Positions 50,301 through 59,244 of a DNA stretch of 64,000 nucleotides are shown here, piece by piece. The stretch is from Oopsacas minuta (lineage: Eukaryota > Porifera > Hexactinellida > Lyssacinosida > Leucopsacidae), in contig JAKMXF010000321.1 of the NCBI GenBank assembly GCA_024704765.1, forward strand, positions 372,001-436,000. The letters run 5' to 3'. The position numbers and the translations under genes are program-made. Numbering within the stretch: position 1 is the first letter of the stretch; each line of letters starts with the position of its first letter. The notes beneath the pieces were generated by a model. That model had not been told where the DNA came from and ran no database searches. It saw only the letters and a list, made by a program, of their open reading frames with translations.

Positions 50301-50530
50301 ACGATGATGCTCCCAACGAATTCAAAGACCCACTTATGGACATCTTAATGTCTGATCCTGTCCGTCTCCCAGACAGTGGTATAGTCATGGACCGTAGTGT
50401 TATTGTTCGTCACCTCCTGAACTCTCTAGACGACCCCTTCAATCGTCAGCCTCTCACCCCGGATCAGCTGATCCCGTTACCCGATCTCAAAGCTAGAATA
50501 GAATCCTGGAAAGCTAACCGCTCTAAATAG
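44340..50530 (+). CDS. UBE4B: Ubiquitin conjugation factor E4 B (U-box E4 ligase)
   Basis: Eleven exons: 44340-44720, 44789-45029, 45439-45806, 46026-46327, 46722-47082, 47526-47741, 47856-48036, 48448-48754, 48828-49178, 49500-49914 and 50258-50530. The total is 3396 bp, exactly divisible by three, 1131 residues. The N-terminus is acidic then Ser-rich with the conserved RTRRLAKF. The UFD2 core runs from about 330 to 1030: [80 protein letters not shown] and [15 protein letters not shown] match human UBE4B. The C-terminal U-box is [20 protein letters not shown] ... [25 protein letters not shown]2/UBE4B extends ubiquitin chains with p97 in degradation. Intron 7 has a GC donor (CTGCAG|GCATGT). 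Its introns carry seven or more MITEs. Confidence 0.95.
45086..45241. repeat. MITE family C (UBE4B intron 2)
   Basis: TACAGTGTAACTTCCACAAACTGG to CCCCGTTTGTAGAGGGTTCACTCTATA. Confidence 0.75.
46561..46651. repeat. MITE family A (UBE4B intron 4)
   Basis: TACAGTCAACTCCCCTTATATCGAAGCTC to TTCGATATAATGAGAGTATATTGTA; 91 bp. Confidence 0.8.
47114..47462. repeat. MITE family C followed by family E (UBE4B intron 5)
   Basis: 47114-47263 is a family C copy ending GTTGAGGTTATACTGTG; 47327-47462 is a hAT-type copy from CAGCGGTTTCTAAG to GGTTGGGAACCAATG. Confidence 0.75.
48091..48414. repeat. Two family A MITEs back to back (UBE4B intron 7)
   Basis: The first ends near 48230 and the second starts TACAGTCAACTACCGTTCTATC and ends ATAATGGGAGTTGACTGTG. 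Both contain the 'aagctcaagggaccgcgataatta' core, in opposite orientations. Confidence 0.75.
49237..49452. repeat. Family D MITE interrupted by a family C MITE (UBE4B intron 9)
   Basis: Outer element 'gttcgcctattatcaac...cactgta'. At about 49318-49392 it is split by 'agtgtaaccataaacggtg...cccgtttatggatgttaca', a family C unit, when compared with the intact copy at 55047. Confidence 0.75.
50014..50235. repeat. Family A MITE, internally rearranged (UBE4B intron 10)
   Basis: 'ataatcaactcccattatatcg' ... 'tcggtataacgggagttggctgta', with a second inner copy start 'acagtaactctcgttatatcgaagctcaagg' at about 50126. Confidence 0.75.
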
Positions 50531-51161
50531 CATGGCACTGAGATACTGCTAAGTGTGTAAGCCTGTAACTCACTTCTCTACTGTAGATATACATATATAT
50601 GCTTACTGTTTGTTTGTATTTTGTCTCTTTAGAACACACTCACTCACGGTTATTACATGCCCTGCTGACTTGTGGTATCTATGCGATTAGCAGGTCGTTG
50701 CTTTTGTAATTGACTCTGTCTTGTAAATATTATAAATTAATTATTAGAACAACACAATGTGTTTTTGTTTACTTTCCAGTTTCCATCAACAGAATTTAAG
50801 TTTCTTAATCCAGTAACCTACTTTACTATTTTATTATTTGACGTGCATTTTAGTAGAATTTCTCGATTTTTGAAAATAGGCAAAATTTTGGGAAATTAAT
50901 ATACTAATTTGTTGCATAGAAATATAGTATATTGGTCCAAAATACCATGGAAGGGTGGATTCCGTTTATCTGCTTGGATGTTCTTGGTCATTTTAAGACA
51001 CTCCTCGCTCTGTTGGAAAGTGGGATTTCTATAAGAAAATTTTATTCACAAGTCCTGAGTGTTTTCTTGCCCCCAACGCTTATTCAGGGAAATACTTTAA
51101 CTTCCCAATCCTTGTATCCCTGATTGCTTATGATTAACTTATATAGAACAATCAGTGTATT
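50531..51161. other. Intergenic gap downstream of UBE4B
   Basis: 631 bp, AT-rich, no MITE ends and no exon-like frame recognised. Contains the presumed UBE4B 3' UTR. Confidence 0.5.
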
Positions 51162-52049
51162 ATGGATCCAAACGAGAGTACATCGAGCTTAAAACTATCA
51201 CAACCCAGAACGAATTCATTCCATTCAATATTCAGAGACCAGCAAATACAATTAAAGAGATTACAACAAGAACTATATACACTAAGACAACACAACACAC
51301 AACTAACTGTAGAGAATGCTCAACTCAAATTGTCTCTAACTTCACAGAAAAAATTGTTAGAAACAAAAGAAATTACTCATAAACAGCGTTACAATTCCGC
51401 TCCATTCTCTTCTGATGTTCAATTCGTGCCTGGAATAGTATCATATGAAAAACATATACAAACTTTACAGAGAGATAAACAATGCTTAAATGTAGAGTTA
51501 GACACAGCCAGACGACACTTGTCAAACGTCACAGAAGCAGTTGACATGCTCGAGCTACAAATTGATAAAATACACCGTGAGTATCGTACGAAATTAATTC
51601 TATTATCACAACAACATTCCTCGGATTCTATAGAGGATATAGTAAAAGATATCAGGGGTAGTTACTCACAGCAATTATATGATTTAAGAGATAGAAATAA
51701 AGTGTATCGTGCTCATGTGTCTAAGCTTAGAAATACTGAGAAAGAATTGAGAATACAACAAACACTCTTGGAGCATTCTACACGCAGTTGTCTCTTCAAT
51801 CAATCCTGTATTGATGCCTGTCTGTCTGTTGTAAGACATATTGAGAGTTGTATTGACACTGTTAGTAGTGATATACAATTATTGAAGGCTTGTGAATTGC
51901 TAAGACAAACGCTTGCAAAGTTCTTACCTGAACTATTTGATAAATACAATAATGAATTGGATTGTTCTGTTAGAGAGTACCATCAATCTGAATTGTTACA
52001 GCAGTATGATCACTTGATTGAAGAGATTAAGTCTTATAAACATTGGTAA
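51162..52049 (+). CDS. Coiled-coil protein, unknown family
   Basis: Single exon, 295 residues. Residues 22-70 (FRDQQIQLKRLQQELYTLRQ then QLTVENAQLKLSLTSQKKLL) are a strong leucine-zipper-like coiled coil. A second segment (about 95-140) and a third (about 165-215, with LRDRNKVYRAHVSKLRNTEKEL) also have heptad spacing. The C-terminal third is helical with three scattered cysteines. No domain signature is recognised; centrosomal, ciliary or cytoskeletal adaptor roles are typical of such proteins but cannot be claimed. Charge and codon use match the neighbours, and the 888-bp open frame makes it very likely a real gene. Confidence 0.7.
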   Translation: MDPNESTSSLKLSQPRTNSFHSIFRDQQIQLKRLQQELYTLRQHNTQLTVENAQLKLSLTSQKKLLETKEITHKQRYNSAPFSSDVQFVPGIVSYEKHIQTLQRDKQCLNVELDTARRHLSNVTEAVDMLELQIDKIHREYRTKLILLSQQHSSDSIEDIVKDIRGSYSQQLYDLRDRNKVYRAHVSKLRNTEKELRIQQTLLEHSTRSCLFNQSCIDACLSVVRHIESCIDTVSSDIQLLKACELLRQTLAKFLPELFDKYNNELDCSVREYHQSELLQQYDHLIEEIKSYKHW

Positions 52050-52154
52050 CTGAATTGTATGCTTCCTAACTTTTTTATTACTAATGTTCTGAGGCTATAG
52101 GACATACAATGATTGTTGTGGGTAGCAACTTAAGAAATTTTACAATGTGTAAGT

Positions 52155-52571
52155 ATACAGTGCAACCTCGATAAGTGGGGGCCTCTACATATGGGGGGAG
52201 GAGGCAATTTTGGTCCACTTTCATTCATTTCCATAGAAACGAACCTCAATAAGCGAGGAATGGGGAATGGGCATACTTTAGAGGTAATTATGCCTCACCA
52301 TTGAAATTACTTATATTTGTGGGGGATTATAATATAAATATTCTGCAATAATCAATTTTATGCTAAATTTGGAAAAATCACGGATTTATCGCTGTGACGA
52401 ATTGAATTTTTGGTTTCTCAGAAGAAAATTTCTTCCAAATTTTAAATTCAGGCATATTATAATAATCAAATATAATTAATAAAACAGTCATTGGAGGAAG
52501 TGAATCTCTCTCGTTTAGGTATCAGGAGATTTACTTGCCTGATCTCCCCCACTTATAGAGGTTCTAATGTA
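52155..52571. repeat. Long inverted-repeat element (417 bp)
   Basis: TACAGTGCAACCTCGATAAGTGGGGG to CCCCACTTATAGAGGTTCTAATGTA. Same CAGT/TA design as the MITEs, but a distinct family. Confidence 0.75.
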
Positions 52572-52723
52572 CTTGGCATTGTCAATGTCCCAGAGGGTAG
52601 GGTATCCAGACACCTTGCAATCGTAGGCGTTTTTGGTATCCGATATAACCCCCAGAACTTACACCCATGTCTACAAACTTGGTGCCGGTTGTGCTTGCGA
52701 GATTAATTTGAGACATTAATAAA

Positions 52724-52878
52724 TACAGTAGGACCTCGTTAATACTTATACCAAGGGACCTTTGAGATTTGTACTCCTTATCCGGAGTACCTATTAACCG
52801 GAGTAAAAACAATTGAGTATCCATTGTATGGACTAAAATTGTGTAAAATTGTGTTCGTATTAACGAAGTTTCATTGTA
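52724..52878. repeat. Inverted-repeat MITE, family B
   Basis: TACAGTAGGACCTCGTTAATAC to GTTCGTATTAACGAAGTTTCATTGTA; close reverse-complement match to 24369-24514. Confidence 0.85.
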
Positions 52879-53088
52879 CGACTATTCTAGTGCTATCTAT
52901 CTTATGCTGGATATTAGTACCATCCTCTGGAAAAGTTTCTCATATTCCTGTATATTTTATGCCGGTTATAAGAATTTATCCGGTATCCACTGACCACTGT
53001 ACGTATTATGAAATTTGTAATTTTAATGAGTGATATATTATAGCAATCCATAGATATAGATTAGTAACAATTGTACAGCTAACAATTA

Positions 53089-53595
53089 ATGTCTGGCAAG
53101 GAAACACTTGTCACAGTACAAGAGTCTACACCACCAGATACTATAGACCTAACAGATGAAAATTTTGATGATTCTGTATTATTCGTTAGTCAGTCTAAAC
53201 CAGATAATGCAGTAGAGTTTGTGAGCTTATCTCAAGTAGTTGCGCCTAATAATAATACAACATCTAAACAACATGTAACTAACAATCAGCTGACTATTAC
53301 AGACGATGATGACGATGATAATTTAGATCTACCATCGCTTGATTTAGATAATAAATTCAAAGAACTCGCGAAAAAGCGTACATCACTAAAAGTATCTCGA
53401 CCCCCTATATTCTGCGGTATATGCAGGGAAGATGAATTCTATCTACAAGCTCACAATCAAAATCTGGTATCGACACCTTGTGGACACATTTTCTGCAAAT
53501 GCTGTATTGATGTTTCCCTTGCAAAATACAAATGTTGTCCTATTTGCAGGAAAAGCCTTGCGGTAAAAAATGCATATCATGTCATTTTTCTTTAA
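53089..53595 (+). CDS. RNF4: RNF4-like SUMO-targeted RING ubiquitin ligase
   Basis: Single exon, 168 residues. The N-terminal third carries candidate SUMO-interacting motifs: TIDLTDE (residues 18-24), SVLFVS and VEFVSLS, each hydrophobic and next to acidic residues. A DDDDDDNLDLPSLDLD stretch follows. The C-terminal RING (about 107-160) has C-G-I-C, CGHIFCKCCIDVSL and CCPICRKSL, ending YHVIFL, where human RNF4 ends YHPIYI. RNF4-type ligases bind poly-SUMO chains and ubiquitinate the modified protein in DNA repair and PML-body control. Size and layout agree with RNF4 (190 aa in human). An alternative is a generic RING protein, but the SIM cluster plus the C-terminal match make RNF4 the better call. 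Confidence 0.85.
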   Translation: MSGKETLVTVQESTPPDTIDLTDENFDDSVLFVSQSKPDNAVEFVSLSQVVAPNNNTTSKQHVTNNQLTITDDDDDDNLDLPSLDLDNKFKELAKKRTSLKVSRPPIFCGICREDEFYLQAHNQNLVSTPCGHIFCKCCIDVSLAKYKCCPICRKSLAVKNAYHVIFL

Positions 53596-53797
53596 ATATT
53601 TATACTGCAAATTGTATAGATGAATTCACTTGCTCAGCCCAATAGGACGAACCATTTCCGGTCCGTAATTGAGTTTATCTCTTTTGCAATGTATTAATTA
53701 CTATTCTTAAAATTCCTTTTAAACATGTATTGTTATGGGTTATGAGTAAACTGTTTAAATCAAGTTACAATTGATAATTTCTAATACAAATACGTAT

Positions 53798-53954
53798 TGT
53801 GGAACCTCGTTAATAAGAACAACAACGGAAGGTCAATTTGTGTTCGCTTTATCCTGAGTTTGTATTAACCAGAGTAATACCAATTGAATATCCATTGTAG
53901 GGAAAAATCCGTCTGGAAATTCATATTGACCGTGTACGTATTAACGAGGTTCTT
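53798..53954. repeat. Inverted-repeat MITE, family B
   Basis: TGTGGAACCTCGTTAATAAGAAC to GTACGTATTAACGAGGTTCTTTT. In the RNF4-DYNLT5 gap. Confidence 0.75.
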
Positions 53955-54230
53955 TTCACGGATATGGTACATAAACTATTTTCACTAATGTGGGTCCCTT
54001 CGTCCTTGATTCATGGGAAGTCTCTTCCCAGATCTCAAGCGAATTCCCAAATCCAGTTCTTTTTTCGGCGTTTATCTCATTCTCTTTAGCATTACTATTG
54101 TATAGATATACTGAATTATCTGAATATATAAAGATTAAATAAATAAGGTAATTATTATTAGAATTACTCTAAAAGTATTTTGAATAATCACATTTCCTAT
54201 TCAATGTACCCTGTATTCTCTGAATAGGCT

Positions 54231-56879
54231 ATGGCTGCAGAGAAAAGTGTTGTACGTATAAAAGAGATGGAAAAGCAGCCAAGCGTTAAATCTCTCACTC
54301 ACCGACCGTCTATCCTCAAAGATTCCGCACTACTCCGCGCTTCTCGTACCAAACTGACTGGATCCTCTCGAATATTTGACGATAAACCTTGGCAAAGTAA
54401 GCACCATAAGAATAGTATTATAATATAATATTAGTATAAATGGAGAGGGGAAGCTCAATATACGAACATGCCACTGCCTCTAGGGCAACTACTAACTCTA
54501 TCAATGCTAGTAAGTTGTACTTTTGACATCCATAGTCTAATTCGAACAATTCCTGTAGTCCAAGAAATTCCAGAGTTACTAACCTTGAGTCCTTATTTAA
54601 TAGAGTATTGGCCTTCCTTAGACTTTCTTGCCAACCCTACCGGGATTCCACTTCATATCCAGGAATTGATCAGAGGCAAGAGGGGTCCGTGGGTATAAAA
54701 GGTCAAGAACCTCTGAACTATTGTATATATGAACTAACATATCCGATAAATTAACTATTGAATAGAGATTATAATAATTATAAAATTTTTGTTTTAGTAA
54801 AGAAAACTCATCAAACCCTTGAGGAATATGAACCCACCTATAAAATGAAACCAGATAAACTACTCAATATATCAGCTATTGAGAAGGTAGCAACTGATGT
54901 GTTACAGAAACTTAAGAATGATACTTATGCTGTAGAGTCCTGTAGACAGTTTTCTAAGACTCTATCACATCTACTGCTGCAGAAAGTTAAAGAGCTGGGA
55001 TTTCCTAGGTATGTCAGATATCAGTAAATAAATCCCATTTCTACTCTACAATGGTGTTCCCCTATTAGCAATATTTTCCAAAATAGCAATTCTTTTCATT
55101 GACTTAGAGTCTATTTTGTATTAAAAATTTCTCTAATTACAGCTCGCGTATTAGCAAGGCAATTCCGTGTAAAATTCGACTTGCTGATAGGCGAACTCCA
55201 CTGTATATCGTTTTTCTGTTGTGGCAAATTTGATGATAATATAAATGCTGTAATAGCTATTCTACTTAAAATGACTTGAACATGAACTAACCCTAGTCAT
55301 AATACGTAAAATGTTGTTAACCAGCTGTAAATTATTAAAATTAATCTTTGTTCTGAGATTCCACAATATTTTATGGAAAATATTTCAATGTAAGAATTCT
55401 ATGTACACTAAACCTACATTTCTTACATTGAAAATATTCTGCATTCCATTCGATAATAATAGGTTTCAATTTGGAATTCTTTGAAGTTGAACATCCCAAA
55501 TATTTGCCATCTCTATCAGCCATAATCAGCTGATATTCATACTAACTAGTGTTAAATTAATATACACATTAATTGACGACTCTTTTAGAGTCTTTTATTC
55601 AATTAAAGTTATATCATTCCCCCACATCCTGTTAATATATTAAATGTATATTATACACAATTGATATCAATAATATCTAATTCCATTATACCACAAACTT
55701 AACTCAACAATGTGAACTTCCCTTGTACGAATATCCGATCTACATCAACACCTTCCTTCACGTTAATAGTTTTCCTTTTCACAAATTTGTTCTCGCAAAC
55801 TTCGAACCCATTGCTTGTAAATATTTTCTCAGTATCTTCTAAGGAAAAGTAGTAGACTCTGGTCCAATCTTGTCTGAAATAGTAATTCGTATCAATCTTG
55901 TGTCCCTGTCCAAACTGCATCATAGCGTGATCGAATACCCCGTAGTCCCTGAATAGAATCTTCCCTCCTGGTGCCAAAACCCCTGATATATTTTGCACTA
56001 CTGTTGACATTTTATCAGGACTGATTGCAGACAATACGAATACCAGCGTTGCCATGGTTACTTTCTCTTTTATATGCTTCTTCAGGGACCCTGCAACGGT
56101 GAGGTCACATTGGAATGCATTGCATTTTGTATCAATGTACGCTTCATTCTTCTGGACTAACTCCACGGCTACATGCGAAATATCACACGCATATACGAAT
56201 AAACTAGAATTCTCTTGAATTAAGGGAAACATTAAATTTCCTACTCCACATCCACATTCTAATAATGTTACTTCATGAGAGCTATCAATCTCTGTAACAC
56301 TAGTTCTTAGTAGTTCAGGGAATTCTCTCCCACACCAATGTCTGTCTTTAAAGAAATTTGTAGAATTTCTTTTGTAGAATAGATCCCAATGTTTCTTACT
56401 CTCTTTCTCTATCTTTTCACGTTTATAGCTTGAAATACATTTATCCTGATCTACTCTCTCTATTTCTTTATCAGATACTACGTTTCTACTTTCGTATCTT
56501 TCTGCCATGTCGTTAACGATAATTTATGCTAGTTATCTGTTGCTTGATCATACATAATAAGGAAAATATATAATATCTTACTTACATATGGATATTATTA
56601 TCTAATTCATTTCTAAGAAAGTGAACCAAACTTCCTTTTTCTAAATAATCTATATCCTTTAAAATAGTTCAATCTTTTATCATTTTCAATTGATCGATAT
56701 CTCCATTATTTAGATACAAGTTTGTTTGTTTGGTAACTATCGGCTCAGTAGAAGGTCAGGGCATGAGAGTAGCTAGCAGATGTCTGTGGGATCATGAGAC
56801 AGATAACTATGCTTCTGTTACATTTAAGAATGCTACCCTCTTTGCAATAGCTACTGTATACGGCATATACTACGAGTGA
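54231..56879 (+). CDS. DYNLT5: Tctex-1 family dynein light chain (DYNLT5-like), host of nested METTL6
   Basis: Three exons: 54231-54396, 54798-55008 and 56714-56879. Phases agree (A|TA and AG|A); 180 residues, the size of human TCTEX1D1/DYNLT5 (179). The N-terminus is basic and variable. The Tctex-1 domain starts YEPTYKMKPDKLLNI, continues ATDVLQKLKNDTYAVESCRQ, KVKELGFPRYK, and ends in exon 3 with GQGMRVASRCLWDHETDNYA and LFAIATVYGIYYE, matching the family's SRCLWD and LFA.A.VY.VY motifs. Such proteins bind intermediate chains of cytoplasmic or axonemal dynein. The last intron (55009-56713, 1.7 kb) is far larger than most others here and holds the complete METTL6 gene in antisense orientation. 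Confidence 0.88.
54600..54717. repeat. MITE family E fragment (DYNLT5 intron 1)
   Basis: 3' part only, ending 'aggggtccgtgggtataaaaggtcaagaacctctg'. Confidence 0.5.
55047..55205. repeat. Intact family D MITE (DYNLT5 intron 2)
   Basis: TACAATGGTGTTCCCCTATTAGCAA to GATAGGCGAACTCCACTGTA with inverted ends; useful reference copy for the family. Confidence 0.85.
55372..55450. other. Imperfect hairpin, miRNA-precursor-like
   Basis: The arm ATGGAAAATATTTCAATGTAAGAA (written in two halves: ATGGAAAATATT, TCAATGTAAGAA) pairs with TTCTTACATTGAAAATATTC plus TGCATTCCAT across a loop of about 25 nt, with small bulges. It lies in the DYNLT5 intron, upstream of METTL6's 3' end. It could equally be a decayed MITE. 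Confidence 0.4.
55699..56508 (-). CDS. METTL6: METTL6, tRNA 3-methylcytidine methyltransferase, nested in DYNLT5 intron 2
   Basis: Single exon, 269 residues. It opens with a helical segment and the hallmark KHWDLFYKRNSTNFFKDRHW, identical in pattern to human METTL6. The SAM site is LLECGCGVGNLMFPL. VYACDISHVAVELVQKN, FQCDL, LVFVLSAISPDKM and ILFRDYGVFDHAMMQFGQGH follow in the family order, and the end is VFVQSKF-like (RIFVQGKF). METTL6 methylates C32 of serine tRNAs together with seryl-tRNA synthetase. It fits completely inside the last DYNLT5 intron on the opposite strand. Intronless. Confidence 0.93.
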   Translation of the reverse strand: MAERYESRNVVSDKEIERVDQDKCISSYKREKIEKESKKHWDLFYKRNSTNFFKDRHWCGREFPELLRTSVTEIDSSHEVTLLECGCGVGNLMFPLIQENSSLFVYACDISHVAVELVQKNEAYIDTKCNAFQCDLTVAGSLKKHIKEKVTMATLVFVLSAISPDKMSTVVQNISGVLAPGGKILFRDYGVFDHAMMQFGQGHKIDTNYYFRQDWTRVYYFSLEDTEKIFTSNGFEVCENKFVKRKTINVKEGVDVDRIFVQGKFTLLS

Positions 56880-57169
56880 CAACCCTACTACTTATTTACA
56901 ATAGCTTAATTGTGTTATAGCTTATCTAAAGTATGTATGTATCATACCGTATAATTGTGATACGCTATTCCTAAATAAATTTGAGGAATATGTTAACAGG
57001 ATTGATACCCATTTTGTATATCACTTTATATAATCCATTTTGTATTTAGATATCATTAGTTTTGGGGGATAAAGTGTATCACTTAGTCTCTCGTTTGAGA
57101 TCGTAATCCTTACCTTGAGCATATCAAGGACTCTCGTATTATCCTTATATTTGTGTATTAAGATTCTAC

Positions 57170-57318
57170 TACAGTGAAACTTCCACAAACGGGGAACTTA
57201 TGGAAACGGAGTAAGAATAAATAGAGCAAATTCCCAGTCCCATACAAATGAACCTCCACAAACGGGGTAGCGATTTTCGATCTCCTTGGTACCCATTTAT
57301 GGAGGTTATACTGTTGTA
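57170..57318. repeat. Inverted-repeat MITE, family C
   Basis: TACAGTGAAACTTCCACAAACGGGG to CATTTATGGAGGTTATACTGTTGTA. In the gap 56880-57382, which has no other content recognised. Confidence 0.8.
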
Positions 57319-57382
57319 ATATTTATTTATATACTTTTATTTCAAAAATAATAAACAAACACAAAATTGCAGATTACAGTAT

Positions 57383-58487
57383 TCATTTCCTGATTGACAT
57401 ATGATACTTGTTTAGTAGAGGCTCTAATGTGCTCCTGATCTTCTTGTCACTATGACAGGACTGACACGCCAGTACTTTAGGGAATGAATGTAGTAATATT
57501 GCTGATATATTCAGGAATACAAATAAAATATCGAATATAAGAATCAACACATAGAAACTAACTAAAAAACAATTTGATGCTATTTCTACAGCAGTTTTTT
57601 GATCTTTTGATAGAAACAAGTAGATAGGGATATTATAAGCTTGTTTGAAAAAGCAAGGATAATCTTTAAGAACTGAAATTATAGTCGCTATTCTGTGTAA
57701 AAATACTCCTAATACGAATATGAATAGACATAGTATGACACCGCTAATAACTAGTTTATACCTTCTCTGTATCCTGTAGCGATACCTGAAGTTATACTTA
57801 TCAAATTCTAGCTTAGCTTCTGCTATTCTCCCTGTTAATACCTTATTTAATTCTCTAGCACTTTTGAGGATAAGAATAAAATCTATTATTGATACCACTT
57901 CATACATGACGTAGCCGAATAACCAAGTATGCACGATAAGACTTAGTATTAATATCACTATACAGTGTGTTACAGTATATATGCAAATATTTCTGAAATT
58001 CCTCCTATCTCCCCTCTCACCATAAGCATTGGTAAGATAAACCAATGCTAGTATAATACAAGATAACATGCCTAATACTGATGCATTGCTAATTGCCCTC
58101 AGTACAATAACACTAGGATTATGTCGCATTATAGAATACAAAGTCTGGTAAGGTTATATTAGTGCATGGATCGCTCAGGTGATTTGTTGTATTATTGCGG
58201 TTTGTTATGTGAATTACTCCGTATGTAGCGACTGCAGTTACTTTCTGTATTAACTCTAATGATAAGATTAACAATAACAATATACCCTTGTGGTAATCAG
58301 TACGTGCATTCGCTAATTCTCTCTTCTGGACTGCATCGATCCTTTTAAGAGCTATTGCTCTAAACTCTCTCCGAGCAAACTGTGTGTACTTTAGTAATTT
58401 TACGATCCAATAGAGAATAGTACATATTATTATGCAAGAAAGGACCAGGTTTATATAGCCAATGAGGTTTAGTGCGTCGTCCTGCAT
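57383..58487 (-). CDS. Polytopic membrane protein, unknown family
   Basis: Two exons, 58218-58487 and 57383-58144, joined in phase 0 across a 73-bp intron (GGA|GTAATT ... CACTAAT branch-like site ... TTACCAG|ACT); 343 residues. Without that intron the two halves are in different frames and overlap by 23 bases. Six to seven hydrophobic helices: about 8-30, 68-88, 100-125, 140-170, 215-245 and 280-310. A basic loop (RYRYRIQRRYK) lies in the middle, and the tail has LACQSCHSDKK. I do not recognise the family. The hydrophilic segment after helix 1 is Arg/Lys-rich (cytoplasmic side by the positive-inside rule). It may be a 7TM receptor-like or solute-carrier-like orphan. Confidence 0.65.
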
Positions 58488-59100
58488 ATTTCAATTTTAT
58501 TAATTCTACACAAATTATCTCGTTCTTATAAGGCCAAATTCAAATCAATATACATACTACTGTGGAAGCCCAGATTTGATATATTATATTTCCCTGATTA
58601 TTAATCGATATTTACTGTATCATTTCATCTCTTCTTTCATCTCTTATTTTTTTATGGTCGTAAATAAGATCATAATATTTGTCAGAAATCAACTATTTTA
58701 ATAAGCCCTAACGTGTATCCCCTGACCTCTCTTGTGTAGGTAATAACCATTGAGGAAGTAGATCGTGCAAAATTATAACTTTATTATACTAAACACGAAT
58801 ACCACGATGCCTTCCTTTATGAAAATATTAATTACATTAATCTAAACTGCATGGCTATGTTATCTAATTATTGTGTCATATTTACAAAAATATTTATTGC
58901 AATAACTTAACCCACGTAGTTGATAAAGAGGAAACACATTGGTTGGGTAGCTTATGACAAGGCTTACTCGCGAACTACGGCTTACTATATTTCTAACCCG
59001 TTTATGAACTATACACTAATCAAATCAATATTTCTTATACAACCATAGCTCTACTTCATTTAATTTATATTATAAAGACCCATAAGTAAGTTTTATTCAT
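58488..59100. promoter_or_regulatory. Upstream region of U4 snRNA
   Basis: 613 bp without coding potential. An AT-rich TATA-like stretch (TTATATTATAAAGA, about 59066-59079) lies some 25-35 bp before the U4 start. Proximal sequence elements of snRNA genes vary too much between phyla for me to name one here. Confidence 0.35.
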
Positions 59101-59244
59101 GCCTTGCGCAGTGGCAGTATCATAGCTTATGAGGGACAACCGAGGCGTGATTATTGCTGATTGAAAACTTTACCCAATGCCCCGCTCCAATGAGCCTGGA
59201 ATATGGTGAACTGGTGCTATTTTTGCCGGCCCTAACAGGCCTTT
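59101..59244 (+). ncRNA. RNU4: U4 spliceosomal snRNA
   Basis: Matches the U4 consensus from start to end. CTTGCGCAGTGGCAGTATC is the U6-pairing stem II region. CATAGCTTATGAGG...CCGAGGCGTGATTATTG is the 5' stem-loop with the kink-turn that binds the 15.5K protein. TTGAAAACTTTACCCAATGC is the U6-pairing stem I and nearby region, and CTATTTTTGCC is the Sm-protein site. A terminal GGCC..GGCC hairpin closes the RNA near 59241. In the U4/U6.U5 tri-snRNP, U4 keeps U6 inactive until spliceosome activation. Changes relative to human lie in loops and the central domain and keep the pairing. The exact ends are estimated. Confidence 0.95.

Noticed and set aside
52582-52824. 80-codon minus frame similar to a plus frame at 24414-24722
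   Set aside because: The resemblance is real but comes from two copies of the family B MITE, not from a gene.
58119-58160. A frameshift between the two halves of the polytopic gene
   Set aside because: A normal 73-bp intron with in-phase borders explains the frame change, so no programmed shift is needed.
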